Translations under genes and position numbers: made by a program | Origin: Chitinophagales bacterium | Lineage (GTDB): Bacteria > Bacteroidota > Bacteroidia > Chitinophagales > Chitinophagaceae | DNA length: 64,000 nucleotides | Assembly: GCA_020636495.1 (NCBI GenBank) | Contig: JACJXQ010000008.1 | Coordinates: 2,914,001 to 2,978,000, forward strand | Direction: 5' to 3' | Notes under the pieces: model-generated | The model's database searches: none | Told to the model about the DNA's origin: nothing | The model's input: the letters and a program-made list of their open reading frames with translations, nothing else | Shown here: positions 40,350 through 48,421 of the stretch, piece after piece | How the letters are laid out: each line of letters starts with the position of its first letter | How positions within the stretch are numbered: the stretch's first letter is position 1

Positions 40350-42548
40350 TTGCATTTGTCAGCCCCGGTATTATTAATAACGCCCCCGTTTACACAACTC
40401 AACACCCCCTACCCGGCTACGGCCTACCTGAAAGGTTTCCTGAACACTAAGGGCATACCCTCCGTGCAGGCAGATATGGGCATTGAGGTAACACTGGCAT
40501 TATTTTCAAAAACAGGGCTGCAACAACTTTTTGCACTGGTTGACGGATCTCAGGAACTTTCTGCCAATGCACGGCGTATCGTAGCGCTTCAAGACGACTA
40601 TATACATACCATAGATGCAGTTATACTATTCCTGCAGGGACATAACCCTACACTGGCTACCCTCATAGCCAAAAGGAATTACCTGCCCGAAGCAAACCGC
40701 TTTGCGCAACTTGAGAACCTCGACCTCTCATTCGGTAATATGGGTACGCAGGACAGAGCCAAACACCTGGCCACCATGTACCTGGAAGACCTCTCTGACC
40801 TGATACAGGAATGTATAGATCCGCACTTCGGGTTCAGCCGGTATGCAGAGCGTTTGGGTAGGTCGGCCAATAGCTTTGATGAATTGTACGAAGCCCTGCA
40901 GGCGCCTCCCGGTTTCATCGATCAACTGTTGCTCAACATACTAGAGCAAAGAATTGCAGACGTTCAACCATCGATGGTCGCGCTCTCGGTTCCATTTCCC
41001 GGCAACCTGTTTATGGCTTTCCGGATAGCGCAATGGCTCAAACAACATCGCCCGAACATCAAAACTGTTATGGGCGGCGGTTTCCCAAATACTGAGTTGC
41101 GCTCCCTGTCTGACGCACGCGTATTTGAATTCTTCGATTTCATCACCCTGGACGACGGCGAAGCACCTATTGAAACGCTGGTCAAGTATTTGAACGGGCA
41201 ATGCGCATTGGAAGAGCTGAAACGCACTTTCACATTGGTGGATGGCGAGGTCACTTTCTTCAACAACCCTTCATGTGCCGACTACAAACAAGGGCAGGTG
41301 GGCACACCTGATTATAGTGATTTTTTGCTGGATAAGTATATTTCTGCCATTGAGATAACCAACCCTATGCACAGCCTGTGGAGTGACGGGCGTTGGAACA
41401 AGCTCACCATGGCGCATGGTTGCTATTGGGGTAAGTGTACCTTCTGCGACATCTCATTACCCTATATTAAGAACTACGAACCGCTGACAGCGCAACTGCT
41501 GTGCGACCGTATGGAAGAGATCATTGCGCAAACGGGCGAAACAGGTTTTCATTTTGTAGACGAAGCTGCACCACCTGCGTTGATGCGCGAACTGGCACTT
41601 GAGATCATCCGGCGCAAACTGGTGGTAAGCTGGTGGGCCAACATACGTTTTGAAAAGAGCTTTACGCGCGACCTCTGTATACTCCTCAAAACCTCGGGCT
41701 GCATTGCCGTTTCGGGTGGGCTGGAAGTAGCATCAGACCGCTTGCTGGAGCTGATACAAAAAGGCATCACAGTAGCGCAGGTAGCCAGGGTAAACAAACA
41801 CTTTACCGATGCAGGTATCATGGTGCATGCTTACCTCATGTACGGCTTCCCCACACAAACCGCGCAAGAGACCATAGACTCGCTGGAGATGGTGCGGCAG
41901 ATGTTTGAAGCGGGCGTATTGCAATCTGCCTTCTGGCACCGCTTTGCCATGACGGCACATAGCCCGGTAGGTTTAGAGCCGGACAAATACAAAGTAGCAA
42001 AGGCCACTGAAGCCGTAGGCACTTTCGCTAATAATGACATTGACTTTACCGACCCCACAGGCGCTGAGCATGAACTGTTCAGCTATGGGCTGAAAAAGTC
42101 ATTGCTCAACTATATGCATGGTGTGGGTATCGACTACCCCCTGCACAAGTGGTTCGAACATAAAGTGCCCAAAACCACTATTTCGTCCGACTATATAGCC
42201 AAAGCACTGAAACAGGACGAGATATCATCGCGTAGCAATGCCAAAGTAGTATGGATAGGTAAACCACCTGTAGCGGAACACTATACAAAATCGAAGAAAG
42301 GGAATACCTGGGAAATGACCTCCCTCACTTTCATGGGCAAACAAGACAGCCTTACCATAAATGTCAGTCAGCCGCAGGGCAAATGGCTGACAGAGTTGCT
42401 CGACACAATGTCTGCAGATGGATTGAACACACGCACCCTGCAATCTGTAAAAGAAAGCTACGAAGCCGCAGGACTTGAAGATTTTGAACTGTTCTGGGAC
42501 AACAAACCCGTGAACGGTTTGTACAAATACGGGCTGCTGGTGCTGTAA
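40350..42548 (+). CDS. Radical SAM protein with cobalamin-binding-like N-terminal domain
   Basis: About 732 aa. No ATG fits; TTG 40350 or 40356 is the likely start, before VLLITPPFTQLNTPYPATAY. The N-terminal ~290 residues resemble a B12-binding-like Rossmann domain (VALSVPFPGNLFMAFRIAQW, KTVMGGGFPN, FDFITLDDGEAPIETL). The cluster motif is HGCYWGKCTFCDISL, i.e. CX4CX2C instead of the usual CX3CX2C. GFHFVDEAAPP, VSGGLEVASDRLLELIQKGI and HAYLMYGFPTQTAQETIDSL follow as radical SAM barrel elements. A C-terminal ~180 residue extension is unrecognised. Reaction unknown; probably a methyltransferase-like or rearrangement enzyme. It stands alone. Confidence 0.85.
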   Translation: MHLSAPVLLITPPFTQLNTPYPATAYLKGFLNTKGIPSVQADMGIEVTLALFSKTGLQQLFALVDGSQELSANARRIVALQDDYIHTIDAVILFLQGHNPTLATLIAKRNYLPEANRFAQLENLDLSFGNMGTQDRAKHLATMYLEDLSDLIQECIDPHFGFSRYAERLGRSANSFDELYEALQAPPGFIDQLLLNILEQRIADVQPSMVALSVPFPGNLFMAFRIAQWLKQHRPNIKTVMGGGFPNTELRSLSDARVFEFFDFITLDDGEAPIETLVKYLNGQCALEELKRTFTLVDGEVTFFNNPSCADYKQGQVGTPDYSDFLLDKYISAIEITNPMHSLWSDGRWNKLTMAHGCYWGKCTFCDISLPYIKNYEPLTAQLLCDRMEEIIAQTGETGFHFVDEAAPPALMRELALEIIRRKLVVSWWANIRFEKSFTRDLCILLKTSGCIAVSGGLEVASDRLLELIQKGITVAQVARVNKHFTDAGIMVHAYLMYGFPTQTAQETIDSLEMVRQMFEAGVLQSAFWHRFAMTAHSPVGLEPDKYKVAKATEAVGTFANNDIDFTDPTGAEHELFSYGLKKSLLNYMHGVGIDYPLHKWFEHKVPKTTISSDYIAKALKQDEISSRSNAKVVWIGKPPVAEHYTKSKKGNTWEMTSLTFMGKQDSLTINVSQPQGKWLTELLDTMSADGLNTRTLQSVKESYEAAGLEDFELFWDNKPVNGLYKYGLLVL

Positions 42549-42556
42549 CCACACTT

Positions 42557-43066
42557 CTACCTGCAACCCTTCTGCTCAGTAACACTGAGCATAGTCGTAT
42601 CAAATCCCTTGGCCTGCACACGTTCCAGTATAGACTCATACACCGCTTTATCCATTTGTGGTGTGCGGCACAATATCCATAAATACTTACGGTTAGGGTG
42701 TCCCACCACGGCATAGCTGTAATCATCAGCCAGGTCTATGATCCAGTACTTGCCCCAGAACGGGCGAAAGAAAGACACCTTTAACTTGGCATTCGTCTCT
42801 TTGTCTGTTACTTTGGCGATACCGATACTCTGCTTGCCTTTACCATAAGCCGTACAACTGTTATCCACCTTCACCGTACCGTTGTCGTTCAGGGTATATT
42901 CGGCTACCGTGCAGGTACAACCTTTCTGGAAACGTTGCGGGAACGATGCTATCTCGTACCATTTACCCATGTACCGTTGAATGTCTACGTGCTGTACCGT
43001 GGCCAACGGTTCGTAACTGCAGGCGCTGAAAAAAAGCATAGTTGTAATGATCATTAAATACCTCAT
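42557..43066 (-). CDS. Outer-membrane lipocalin (Blc-like lipoprotein)
   Basis: 169 aa. The lipobox FFSAC puts the lipidated Cys near residue 16. The lipocalin signature VDIQRYMGKWYEIASFPQRF lies at about 27-46, followed by CTCTVAEYTLNDNGTVKVDN, KVSFFRPFWGKYWIIDLADD and YAVVGHPNRKYLWILCRTP, the pattern of bacterial lipocalin Blc. Blc binds lysophospholipids or fatty acids at the outer membrane. It converges on the radical SAM gene with an 8-base gap and diverges from the PhyH gene. Confidence 0.95.
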   Translation of the reverse strand: MRYLMIITTMLFFSACSYEPLATVQHVDIQRYMGKWYEIASFPQRFQKGCTCTVAEYTLNDNGTVKVDNSCTAYGKGKQSIGIAKVTDKETNAKLKVSFFRPFWGKYWIIDLADDYSYAVVGHPNRKYLWILCRTPQMDKAVYESILERVQAKGFDTTMLSVTEQKGCR

Positions 43067-43182
43067 GCAAGGTATAACAAACTATCCGTATGGTTGGTTC
43101 ATTACAGCCAGCCGCATTTTGTATAGAAAACTGGGTGATTTTCACCTTGTCGGGCAACGATGACTGTCCTACATTTAACCAC

Positions 43183-44121
43183 ATGATGACGATGAACACG
43201 GAACAGGGAAAAGACCCCATGTACCTGCTATGGAAAGACGCTATATCTGCCAGGGACGGCCATGGTACAGGTGCCAACGATGATGTATGGAGCAAGCAGG
43301 TGCGACACCTTTCGCAATACGGTATAGGCATGCCCGAAGCGCTGGGCTACCTCTATCACGAGGGCCCTTCGTTCGAAGCCTTCAGCCGGTGGATACTGCA
43401 ACACAAGACTACCCATGCAACGAACGGACATGATGAACCGGTGCTTTCGCAAGCCGACCTTGGCCACTGGAACGAGAACGGCTACGTGGTGGTAAAGAAC
43501 GCGGTAAGCCCCGAACAATGTGAAGCGGCCAGGGATGCGATATGGGAATTTCTCGGAGCGTCGCCCCACGTGCCGGAAACATGGTACCTGCCACACCCGC
43601 AGAAAAAAGGACTGATGGTAGACCTGTTTCAGCACCCCGCACTGAACGACAACAGGAGCGCAGGCAGGATAAAGAAAGCCTACGAGCAACTGTATGGCGC
43701 TACCGATATTTACCTGCTGATAGATAAAGTAAGTTTCAATCCGCCGGAGACACAAGAGCACAAATTCAACGGCTGTAGCCTGCACTGGGATGTAAGCCTG
43801 CATCAGCCCATACCCTTTGCCCTGCAGGGGCTACTCTACCTCAATGATACAGGCCCGGATGATGGCGCTTTTCATTGCGTGCCCGGATTTCATACATCTG
43901 TCGGCAACTGGATTGCTGCTCTGCCGCAAGATGCCGACCCAAGACAACTGGCACCTGCAAAGCTGCAACCCGTACCCGTTAGCGGCAATGCCGGCGACCT
44001 GGTGATATGGCACCAGGCACTACCCCACTGCGCTACCCCCAACCGCGGCAAGCACCCCCGAATGGTGCAATACATTGCCTACAAACCCGTAAACGAACAG
44101 GTAGCGGAAGTGTGGAAGTAA
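43183..44121 (+). CDS. Phytanoyl-CoA dioxygenase (PhyH) family protein
   Basis: 312 aa from ATG 43183 (the frame is open upstream to 43090 but the extra residues look non-coding). Fe(II)/2-oxoglutarate oxygenase residues: LHWDVSLHQPIPF gives HxD, and LVIWHQALPHCATPNRGKHP gives the distal His and the 2-oxoglutarate Arg. HWNENGYVVVKNAVSPEQCE is the PhyH entry motif. The fold is a jelly roll; substrate unknown. The first ~90 residues are an extra N-terminal segment. It is followed by a gene-poor gap. Confidence 0.88.
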   Translation: MMTMNTEQGKDPMYLLWKDAISARDGHGTGANDDVWSKQVRHLSQYGIGMPEALGYLYHEGPSFEAFSRWILQHKTTHATNGHDEPVLSQADLGHWNENGYVVVKNAVSPEQCEAARDAIWEFLGASPHVPETWYLPHPQKKGLMVDLFQHPALNDNRSAGRIKKAYEQLYGATDIYLLIDKVSFNPPETQEHKFNGCSLHWDVSLHQPIPFALQGLLYLNDTGPDDGAFHCVPGFHTSVGNWIAALPQDADPRQLAPAKLQPVPVSGNAGDLVIWHQALPHCATPNRGKHPRMVQYIAYKPVNEQVAEVWK

Positions 44122-44325
44122 TGGCCATTGGTTTTGTACCTGAAAATTGTTTCCTGCTGCCTGCTTTTGTTCCCGTTTTGTTTCCTTGTATAGCGTACAG
44201 GGGAAAGCAATGCACCTTGTAATTGATTGAAATGCAAACTATTGCAAGGTTTTGTTTCCAAATGTTTCCTGATTGGCAAAAATAAAAAAGCGGGCCGGGC
44301 AGGTGATTCGTTTTCTGATGGCGAT

Positions 44326-44382
44326 ATGTCAAAGAGCTGTGCATGAATAATAATTATCATTCATTTTACAGTAGCAAATATA
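44326..44382 (-). promoter_or_regulatory. Orphan promoter-hairpin-boxA leader (minus strand)
   Basis: Read on the minus strand: TTG near 44405-44403, 19 bases, TATATTTG (44382-44375), 10 bases, an 11-bp hairpin ATGAATGATAA/TTATTATTCAT (44364-44343; one G-U pair only in this strand), 4 bases, then AGCTCTTTGACAT (44338-44326). The -7 box and boxA are identical to those at 6653-6699, while the hairpin differs in sequence. Confidence 0.5.
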
Positions 44383-44423
44383 CGTTAATTATATCATTTA
44401 AGCAATTTTATTCTAGTACGCAT

Positions 44424-44538
44424 CACTCGTTTAAGTTTGCCACTTAAATGATATATAAAGAGCAGGTTTGTAACCTGCAACGGTCATTCCTCGGCCTCAT
44501 CACACTATTGCCAGGCAGAGCCATGCTTTTATTGCTGA
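44424..44538 (+). repeat. 115-bp direct repeat, left copy
   Basis: About 85 percent identical (17 mismatches by eye) to 45329-45443, same orientation, no gaps. It contains the perfect hairpin GCAGGTT-TGT-AACCTGC (44462-44478). The pair flanks the 222-aa lipoprotein gene. Confidence 0.85.
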
Positions 44539-44648
44539 AACGATAACGTAGATATGAGTAGGTGTTCTTTTACAATATTATTACGGATCTGAATGTTATA
44601 GATAGTAATTTAGCTAACGGTCATTAACTAAAAAACTTAAATAAACCT

Positions 44649-45317
44649 ATGAAGAACCTTCTTTCTATATCATTTATATTACTCGTATTTATTTCATTGT
44701 CCGGGTGCACGAAAAAAACAGCCAGGCAGGTGCGTACAGATACACTTAGCAGCCCGGCCTATGTTTTTTACATGCTTTCAGACTTAAATGCCGGTGACAT
44801 AGATGTTTACGTCGACAATGTTTTACGCGGAAAAATTACCGCCCCCCTTGCAAAAAAGCCTGGTGACTGTTTTGATGAGCATGCTTTGGTAGTGACCCAA
44901 AAGCCAGGCAATTATTTATTAAAAGCTTATAGTTCCGGTGGAAAGCAATGGACGGCGAACTTATCATTTAATGAGGGTCAATGTAATTATTTCGAATTCA
45001 AGTCAGACAATACAGATGACCAGGCAAAGTGTTATGAAAGCCTTGAAGGCACGTGGCGCAGGGCCAATGATGCCCGTGTGCCGAATAGTGCTGGTATGAT
45101 CGTTGAATTTGCCAACGGCAAGGGCATAATTACAAGTGTGCCTGATGGCGTAGACTTTTATAAAAAAGGGATGGTAAAATGGGTACTTTTTAATAGCAAG
45201 AATTGCAGAATTTATGACCTGACCACAGCAGGAAGCCATTACAATCATTTTGTACACTTTCCTGATGCTAACACGTTCGTTATCAACAATGAGATAATGT
45301 ATGTAAGGGAAAATTAA
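44649..45317 (+). CDS. Lipoprotein, paralogue A
   Basis: 222 aa. Lipobox LSGC (Cys 20). The mature protein has AYVFYMLSDLNAGDIDVYVD near residue 40, resembling DUF4397-type beta domains, then FNEGQCNYFEFKSDNT and, after LEGTWRRAND, a second domain with GMIVEFANGKGIITSV. The paralogue at 51957-52640 shares the same order (VVFYTRSNLGAGKIDVYID, FLEGQCTNYEL, YGTWILQNE, GMIVKCENGVGTITYV). Function unknown; probably on the inner face of the outer membrane or the surface. Its gene lies between two 115-bp direct repeats, unlike the paralogue. Confidence 0.8.
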   Translation: MKNLLSISFILLVFISLSGCTKKTARQVRTDTLSSPAYVFYMLSDLNAGDIDVYVDNVLRGKITAPLAKKPGDCFDEHALVVTQKPGNYLLKAYSSGGKQWTANLSFNEGQCNYFEFKSDNTDDQAKCYESLEGTWRRANDARVPNSAGMIVEFANGKGIITSVPDGVDFYKKGMVKWVLFNSKNCRIYDLTTAGSHYNHFVHFPDANTFVINNEIMYVREN

Positions 45318-45328
45318 CGGTTGCTCTA

Positions 45329-45443
45329 CACTCATTTATGTTTGCAACTAAAATGATACATAAAGAGCAGGTTTGTAACCGGCAATGACCATTCCTCAGC
45401 GTCATCATTGTATTGCCAGGTATAGCCTTGCTTTTATTGCTGA
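45329..45443 (+). repeat. 115-bp direct repeat, right copy
   Basis: Copy of 44424-44538. Its hairpin is GCAGGTTTGTAACCGGC (one mismatch). It is followed by a 9-bp inverted repeat TGATTTAAG/CTTAAATCA (45441-45465). Confidence 0.85.
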
Positions 45444-45517
45444 TTTAAGTTGCTGGCTTAAATCAGTGGGGAAAATGGCCGAAATAAAAGAAATGAACGA
45501 AAGGTGAGTTATGAGAT

Positions 45518-45541
45518 AAAAAAAGCGGCCCGAAAGCCGCT
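45518..45541 (-). terminator. Terminator of fabD
   Basis: Minus strand AGCGGC-TTTCGG-GCCGCT (45541-45524) followed by seven T. It lies 30 bases after the fabD stop. Confidence 0.85.
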
Positions 45542-45571
45542 CTAAAAGAAGAAACAAAGTTGTATGATATA

Positions 45572-46465
45572 TTAAGAAAGAGAATCGGTCTCCACCTCTT
45601 TCCCCATCTCTTTGGCAATTTTCTTCACCAGCCCCTGCAGCACCGTTCCCGGTCCGCACTCGGTAAAATGCGTAGCACCATTATTGATCATATGCTCCAC
45701 GCTTTGTGTCCAGCGCACAGGCGAAGTAAGCTGGTTGATGAGGTTGCGCTGTATCATAGCCGGGTCAATATACGGGTTGGCATCTACGTTCTGGTACACC
45801 GGCCCGCTCGGGTTGCCGAAGTTGGTCGCCTCTATGGCCGCCTGCAGCTCTTCTTTGGCAGGCTCCATCAGTGGCGAGTGGAACGCACCACCTACCTGCA
45901 GCACCAGCGCGCGCTTGGCACCGGCAGCCTTCATAGCCTCGCAGGCCTGGTTGATGCCCTCAATACTGCCGCTTATTACCAGCTGGCCGGGGCAGTTATA
46001 GTTGGCAGGCACCACCACCTCGTTGGTGATACCGGCGCACACCTCTTCTACTTTGGCATCGTCAAGTCCCAGCACTGCCGCCATTGTACTCGGGTTCATT
46101 TCGCAGGCACGCTGCATGGCCATAGCACGTTTGTACACCAGTTTCAGGCCATCCTCAAAGCTCAGCACCTTGTTGGCTACCAACGCGCTGAATTCGCCCA
46201 GCGAGTGGCCCGCCACCATATCAGGATGCAGCCCATCCTGCACCAGGAAGCTGATCACCGAATGCAGGAAAACCGCAGGTTGTGTCACACGGGTCTGTTT
46301 CAGGTCCTCTGCCGTACCGCTGAACATGATATCCGTAATGCGGAAACCCAGTATCTCGTTGGCCTGTTCAAAATATTCTTTGGCTAAAGTGTTGCTGTCG
46401 TACAGGTCTTTACCCATACCTGTAAACTGCGCCCCCTGTCCGGGGAAAACGTAAGCATGCTTCAT
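45572..46465 (-). CDS. fabD: ACP S-malonyltransferase
   Basis: 297 aa, full length. AYVFPGQGAQFTGMGKDLYD (start), VAGHSLGEFSALVANKVLSF with the catalytic Ser of GHSLGE, GAFHSPLMEPAKEEL with the catalytic His, and THFTECGPGTVLQGLVKKI at the end. It moves malonyl from CoA to acyl carrier protein for fatty acid synthesis. It stands alone with its own terminator; no other fab genes are adjacent. A long plus-strand ORF antisense to it is a shadow. Confidence 0.97.
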   Translation of the reverse strand: MKHAYVFPGQGAQFTGMGKDLYDSNTLAKEYFEQANEILGFRITDIMFSGTAEDLKQTRVTQPAVFLHSVISFLVQDGLHPDMVAGHSLGEFSALVANKVLSFEDGLKLVYKRAMAMQRACEMNPSTMAAVLGLDDAKVEEVCAGITNEVVVPANYNCPGQLVISGSIEGINQACEAMKAAGAKRALVLQVGGAFHSPLMEPAKEELQAAIEATNFGNPSGPVYQNVDANPYIDPAMIQRNLINQLTSPVRWTQSVEHMINNGATHFTECGPGTVLQGLVKKIAKEMGKEVETDSLS

Positions 46466-46608
46466 CTGTCATCAATTTGTAGCGGCTAAAGTAATGCAAA
46501 AGGGGCAAAAGGTTGAAAAAGGCGGTCGGTTAAATTGTCAGTCAGGTTAGTTACCTATACTATCATTTTACCTTATCTGCCTATTAACCTATTGATCTTT
46601 TAACGCTT

Positions 46609-46616
46609 TAACTTTG
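46609..46616 (+). promoter_or_regulatory. -7 box of ytxJ
   Basis: TAACTTTG, exact TAnnTTTG match, only 4 bases before the ATG at 46621; the transcript would start at or next to the start codon. Confidence 0.55.
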
Positions 46617-46620
46617 CAAA

Positions 46621-46950
46621 ATGAACTGGACAGAACTGACAAACGAAGCGCAACTGGACGCTATTGCAGAGGAAAGTAAAACGCAGCCTGTAGTGATATT
46701 CAAGCACAGCATACGCTGCAGTATCAGCGCTATGGCCAAGACCCGCCTGGAGCGCTCAGAACAACCTGAAGGCATCAAATTCTACTACCTGGATCTGATC
46801 AACTACAGGCCGGTGAGCAATAAAGTGGCCGAGGTGTTCAGCGTACACCACGAGAGCCCGCAGGTACTGCTGATAAAGGGCGGCGAATGTGTATATGAAG
46901 AAAGCCACAATGGCATCAGCATGGAAGAGATTGCTGAGCAGGCAGCATAA
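46621..46950 (+). CDS. ytxJ: Bacillithiol system redox-active protein YtxJ
   Basis: 109 aa, thioredoxin-like. VVIFKHSIRCSISAMAKTRL (residues 25-44) holds the family's single-Cys CSIS motif; FYYLDLINYRPVSNKVAEVF and ESPQVLLIKGGECVYEESHN complete the fold. YtxJ (bacilliredoxin-like) is thought to work on bacillithiol mixed disulfides in the cytoplasm. With bshB1 at 29286 it indicates that this organism uses bacillithiol. It is tail to tail with the MATE gene (1-base spacing). Confidence 0.92.
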   Translation: MNWTELTNEAQLDAIAEESKTQPVVIFKHSIRCSISAMAKTRLERSEQPEGIKFYYLDLINYRPVSNKVAEVFSVHHESPQVLLIKGGECVYEESHNGISMEEIAEQAA

Positions 46951-48282
46951 TTACACCGTTTTGTTCCTCCACCTGCCGGTGCGCAGGTACAGGATACAGG
47001 CCGTGACCAATGCGCCCCAGTAAACGAATTCTGAGGCCCAGGCCCAATACAGTGGCAGCCGCATACGCTCTATGACGAAGTAGCAGTACACTACATAGGT
47101 GCCCACGCATATCACCTCTATCAGCAGGTTGATACGTGTATTACCGGTACCCATCACGCCGTTGAAGAGTACAGTAGCTACCGCCATGATAATGGACGAT
47201 ATGGCTACTACCCTCAGACTAGGGATGGCAAACTGTACCAGGTCAGGGTCGTTGCGGTACATACCCAGGAAGCTATCGGGGAAGATGACCAGTATAGCGC
47301 CGAGTGCTACGGCATATATCACCGCCAGTTTTATAGTGCGCAGTATCACGGGTATCACCAGCCTTTGTTTGCTTTGGCCTATTACGTTGCTCACAATGGT
47401 ATTGCAGGATGAGGCCAGCGCCCACAGCCCGATACCCGCTACGCCAAACACGCTGCGCAGTATCTGGCTCACTGCCAGCTCGCGCGTGCCCAGGTGCTCT
47501 ACATAGATAAAGAATATCTGCCAGCCGCCTATGCTGAACAGGAACTGTACGATAAGTGGCGAAGCTATTACCAGCGAACGTCGGGCCAATGCAGTATCAA
47601 ACCTGCCTGTGGAAAGTACCGGGAACTTATGCTGCATCTTTTTATAATAAAAGATGCCATACATAACAGCGCAGAACACCACCTCGGCAATTGCAGACGC
47701 GAGTGCGGCACCTGCAAGGCCCATCTCAGGCAGCCCTAGCTTGCCGAATATCAGGCCGTAGTCCAGGACGATATTCACGGCGGTACTGGCTATGGCCCCA
47801 TGCACCAGGTAGCGCGACTGGTTGGTAGCTATATAAAATGAGTTGGCCAATTGAGTAAGTAACAGGAAGGGCAGCCCCCATGTACGCATGTTCAGGAACT
47901 GTAAGGTAAGGTGGGCATTGCTATCGTCGTGGAGGTTGGTATTGAATATTATTGGCGATAATATAAATGAAACAACCATCAATCCTATACCGAACATGAG
48001 GCAGAGCATCATACCATTGGTAAAGGTGCGGGCAAGGCCTGTATAATTGCGTTCGCCCGCCCGGCGAGACATCTGTACCTGTATACCATTGGCCAGCCCA
48101 TACCCGATCATAGATAATATGAGGTAGAAGATGCCCGCCATACCATTGACGCCCAGTTCGCGCTCGCCCAGTTGCCCAAGGAAGATGGTATCCGTCAGGA
48201 AGCTGATCTGCGGAATAAGCAGGGAGACCGATATCGGCGCCGCCAGTTTAAGTATATCTTTATTAGTAATGGATAGTTGCAC
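46951..48282 (-). CDS. MATE family efflux transporter
   Basis: 443 aa, 12 predicted membrane spans in two six-helix halves. LAAPISVSLLIPQISFLTDT and FLGQLGERELGVNGMAGIFY are the first-helix and loop motifs of MATE; the second half has SPLIVQFLFSIGGWQIFFIY. MATE pumps export cations, drugs or metabolites using Na+ or H+ gradients. It belongs to the DinF-like Bacteroidota type by length; the substrate is unknown. Divergent from DUF3822 with a 139-base gap. Confidence 0.95.
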   Translation of the reverse strand: MQLSITNKDILKLAAPISVSLLIPQISFLTDTIFLGQLGERELGVNGMAGIFYLILSMIGYGLANGIQVQMSRRAGERNYTGLARTFTNGMMLCLMFGIGLMVVSFILSPIIFNTNLHDDSNAHLTLQFLNMRTWGLPFLLLTQLANSFYIATNQSRYLVHGAIASTAVNIVLDYGLIFGKLGLPEMGLAGAALASAIAEVVFCAVMYGIFYYKKMQHKFPVLSTGRFDTALARRSLVIASPLIVQFLFSIGGWQIFFIYVEHLGTRELAVSQILRSVFGVAGIGLWALASSCNTIVSNVIGQSKQRLVIPVILRTIKLAVIYAVALGAILVIFPDSFLGMYRNDPDLVQFAIPSLRVVAISSIIMAVATVLFNGVMGTGNTRINLLIEVICVGTYVVYCYFVIERMRLPLYWAWASEFVYWGALVTACILYLRTGRWRNKTV

Positions 48283-48421
48283 TATGGATATTGATATATG
48301 TTAAGCTGACTTGTTAAGTGTGTTATGTGTAATAGCTTTGCAAAAATAGCGTACGCGGCACAACTTACAGCTTTATGATTGTGCAAGTGTCGCAAAAAAA
48401 TTCTATAATTGTGCCAGAGGT

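Larger units (their letters stand above)
44122..44648. other. 527-base gap with minus-strand boxA leader and left direct repeat
   Basis: No supported gene. Minus-strand signals: -7 box (44382-44375), hairpin (44364-44343), boxA-like element (44338-44326). Three TTGTTTCC strings lie at about 44147-44195. The left copy of a 115-bp direct repeat is at 44424-44538. Two minus-strand ORFs here (starting near 44344 and 44360) run into the PhyH gene and do not look coding. Confidence 0.6.

Noticed and set aside
44033..44360. Two minus-strand ORFs (about 93 and 103 aa) after the boxA leader
   Set aside because: They run into the PhyH gene antisense, are in overlapping frames and show no protein-like composition.
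45560..46387. 275-aa plus-strand ORF antisense to fabD
   Set aside because: His-rich, no recognisable domain, fully overlaps a clear fabD gene; a frame shadow.
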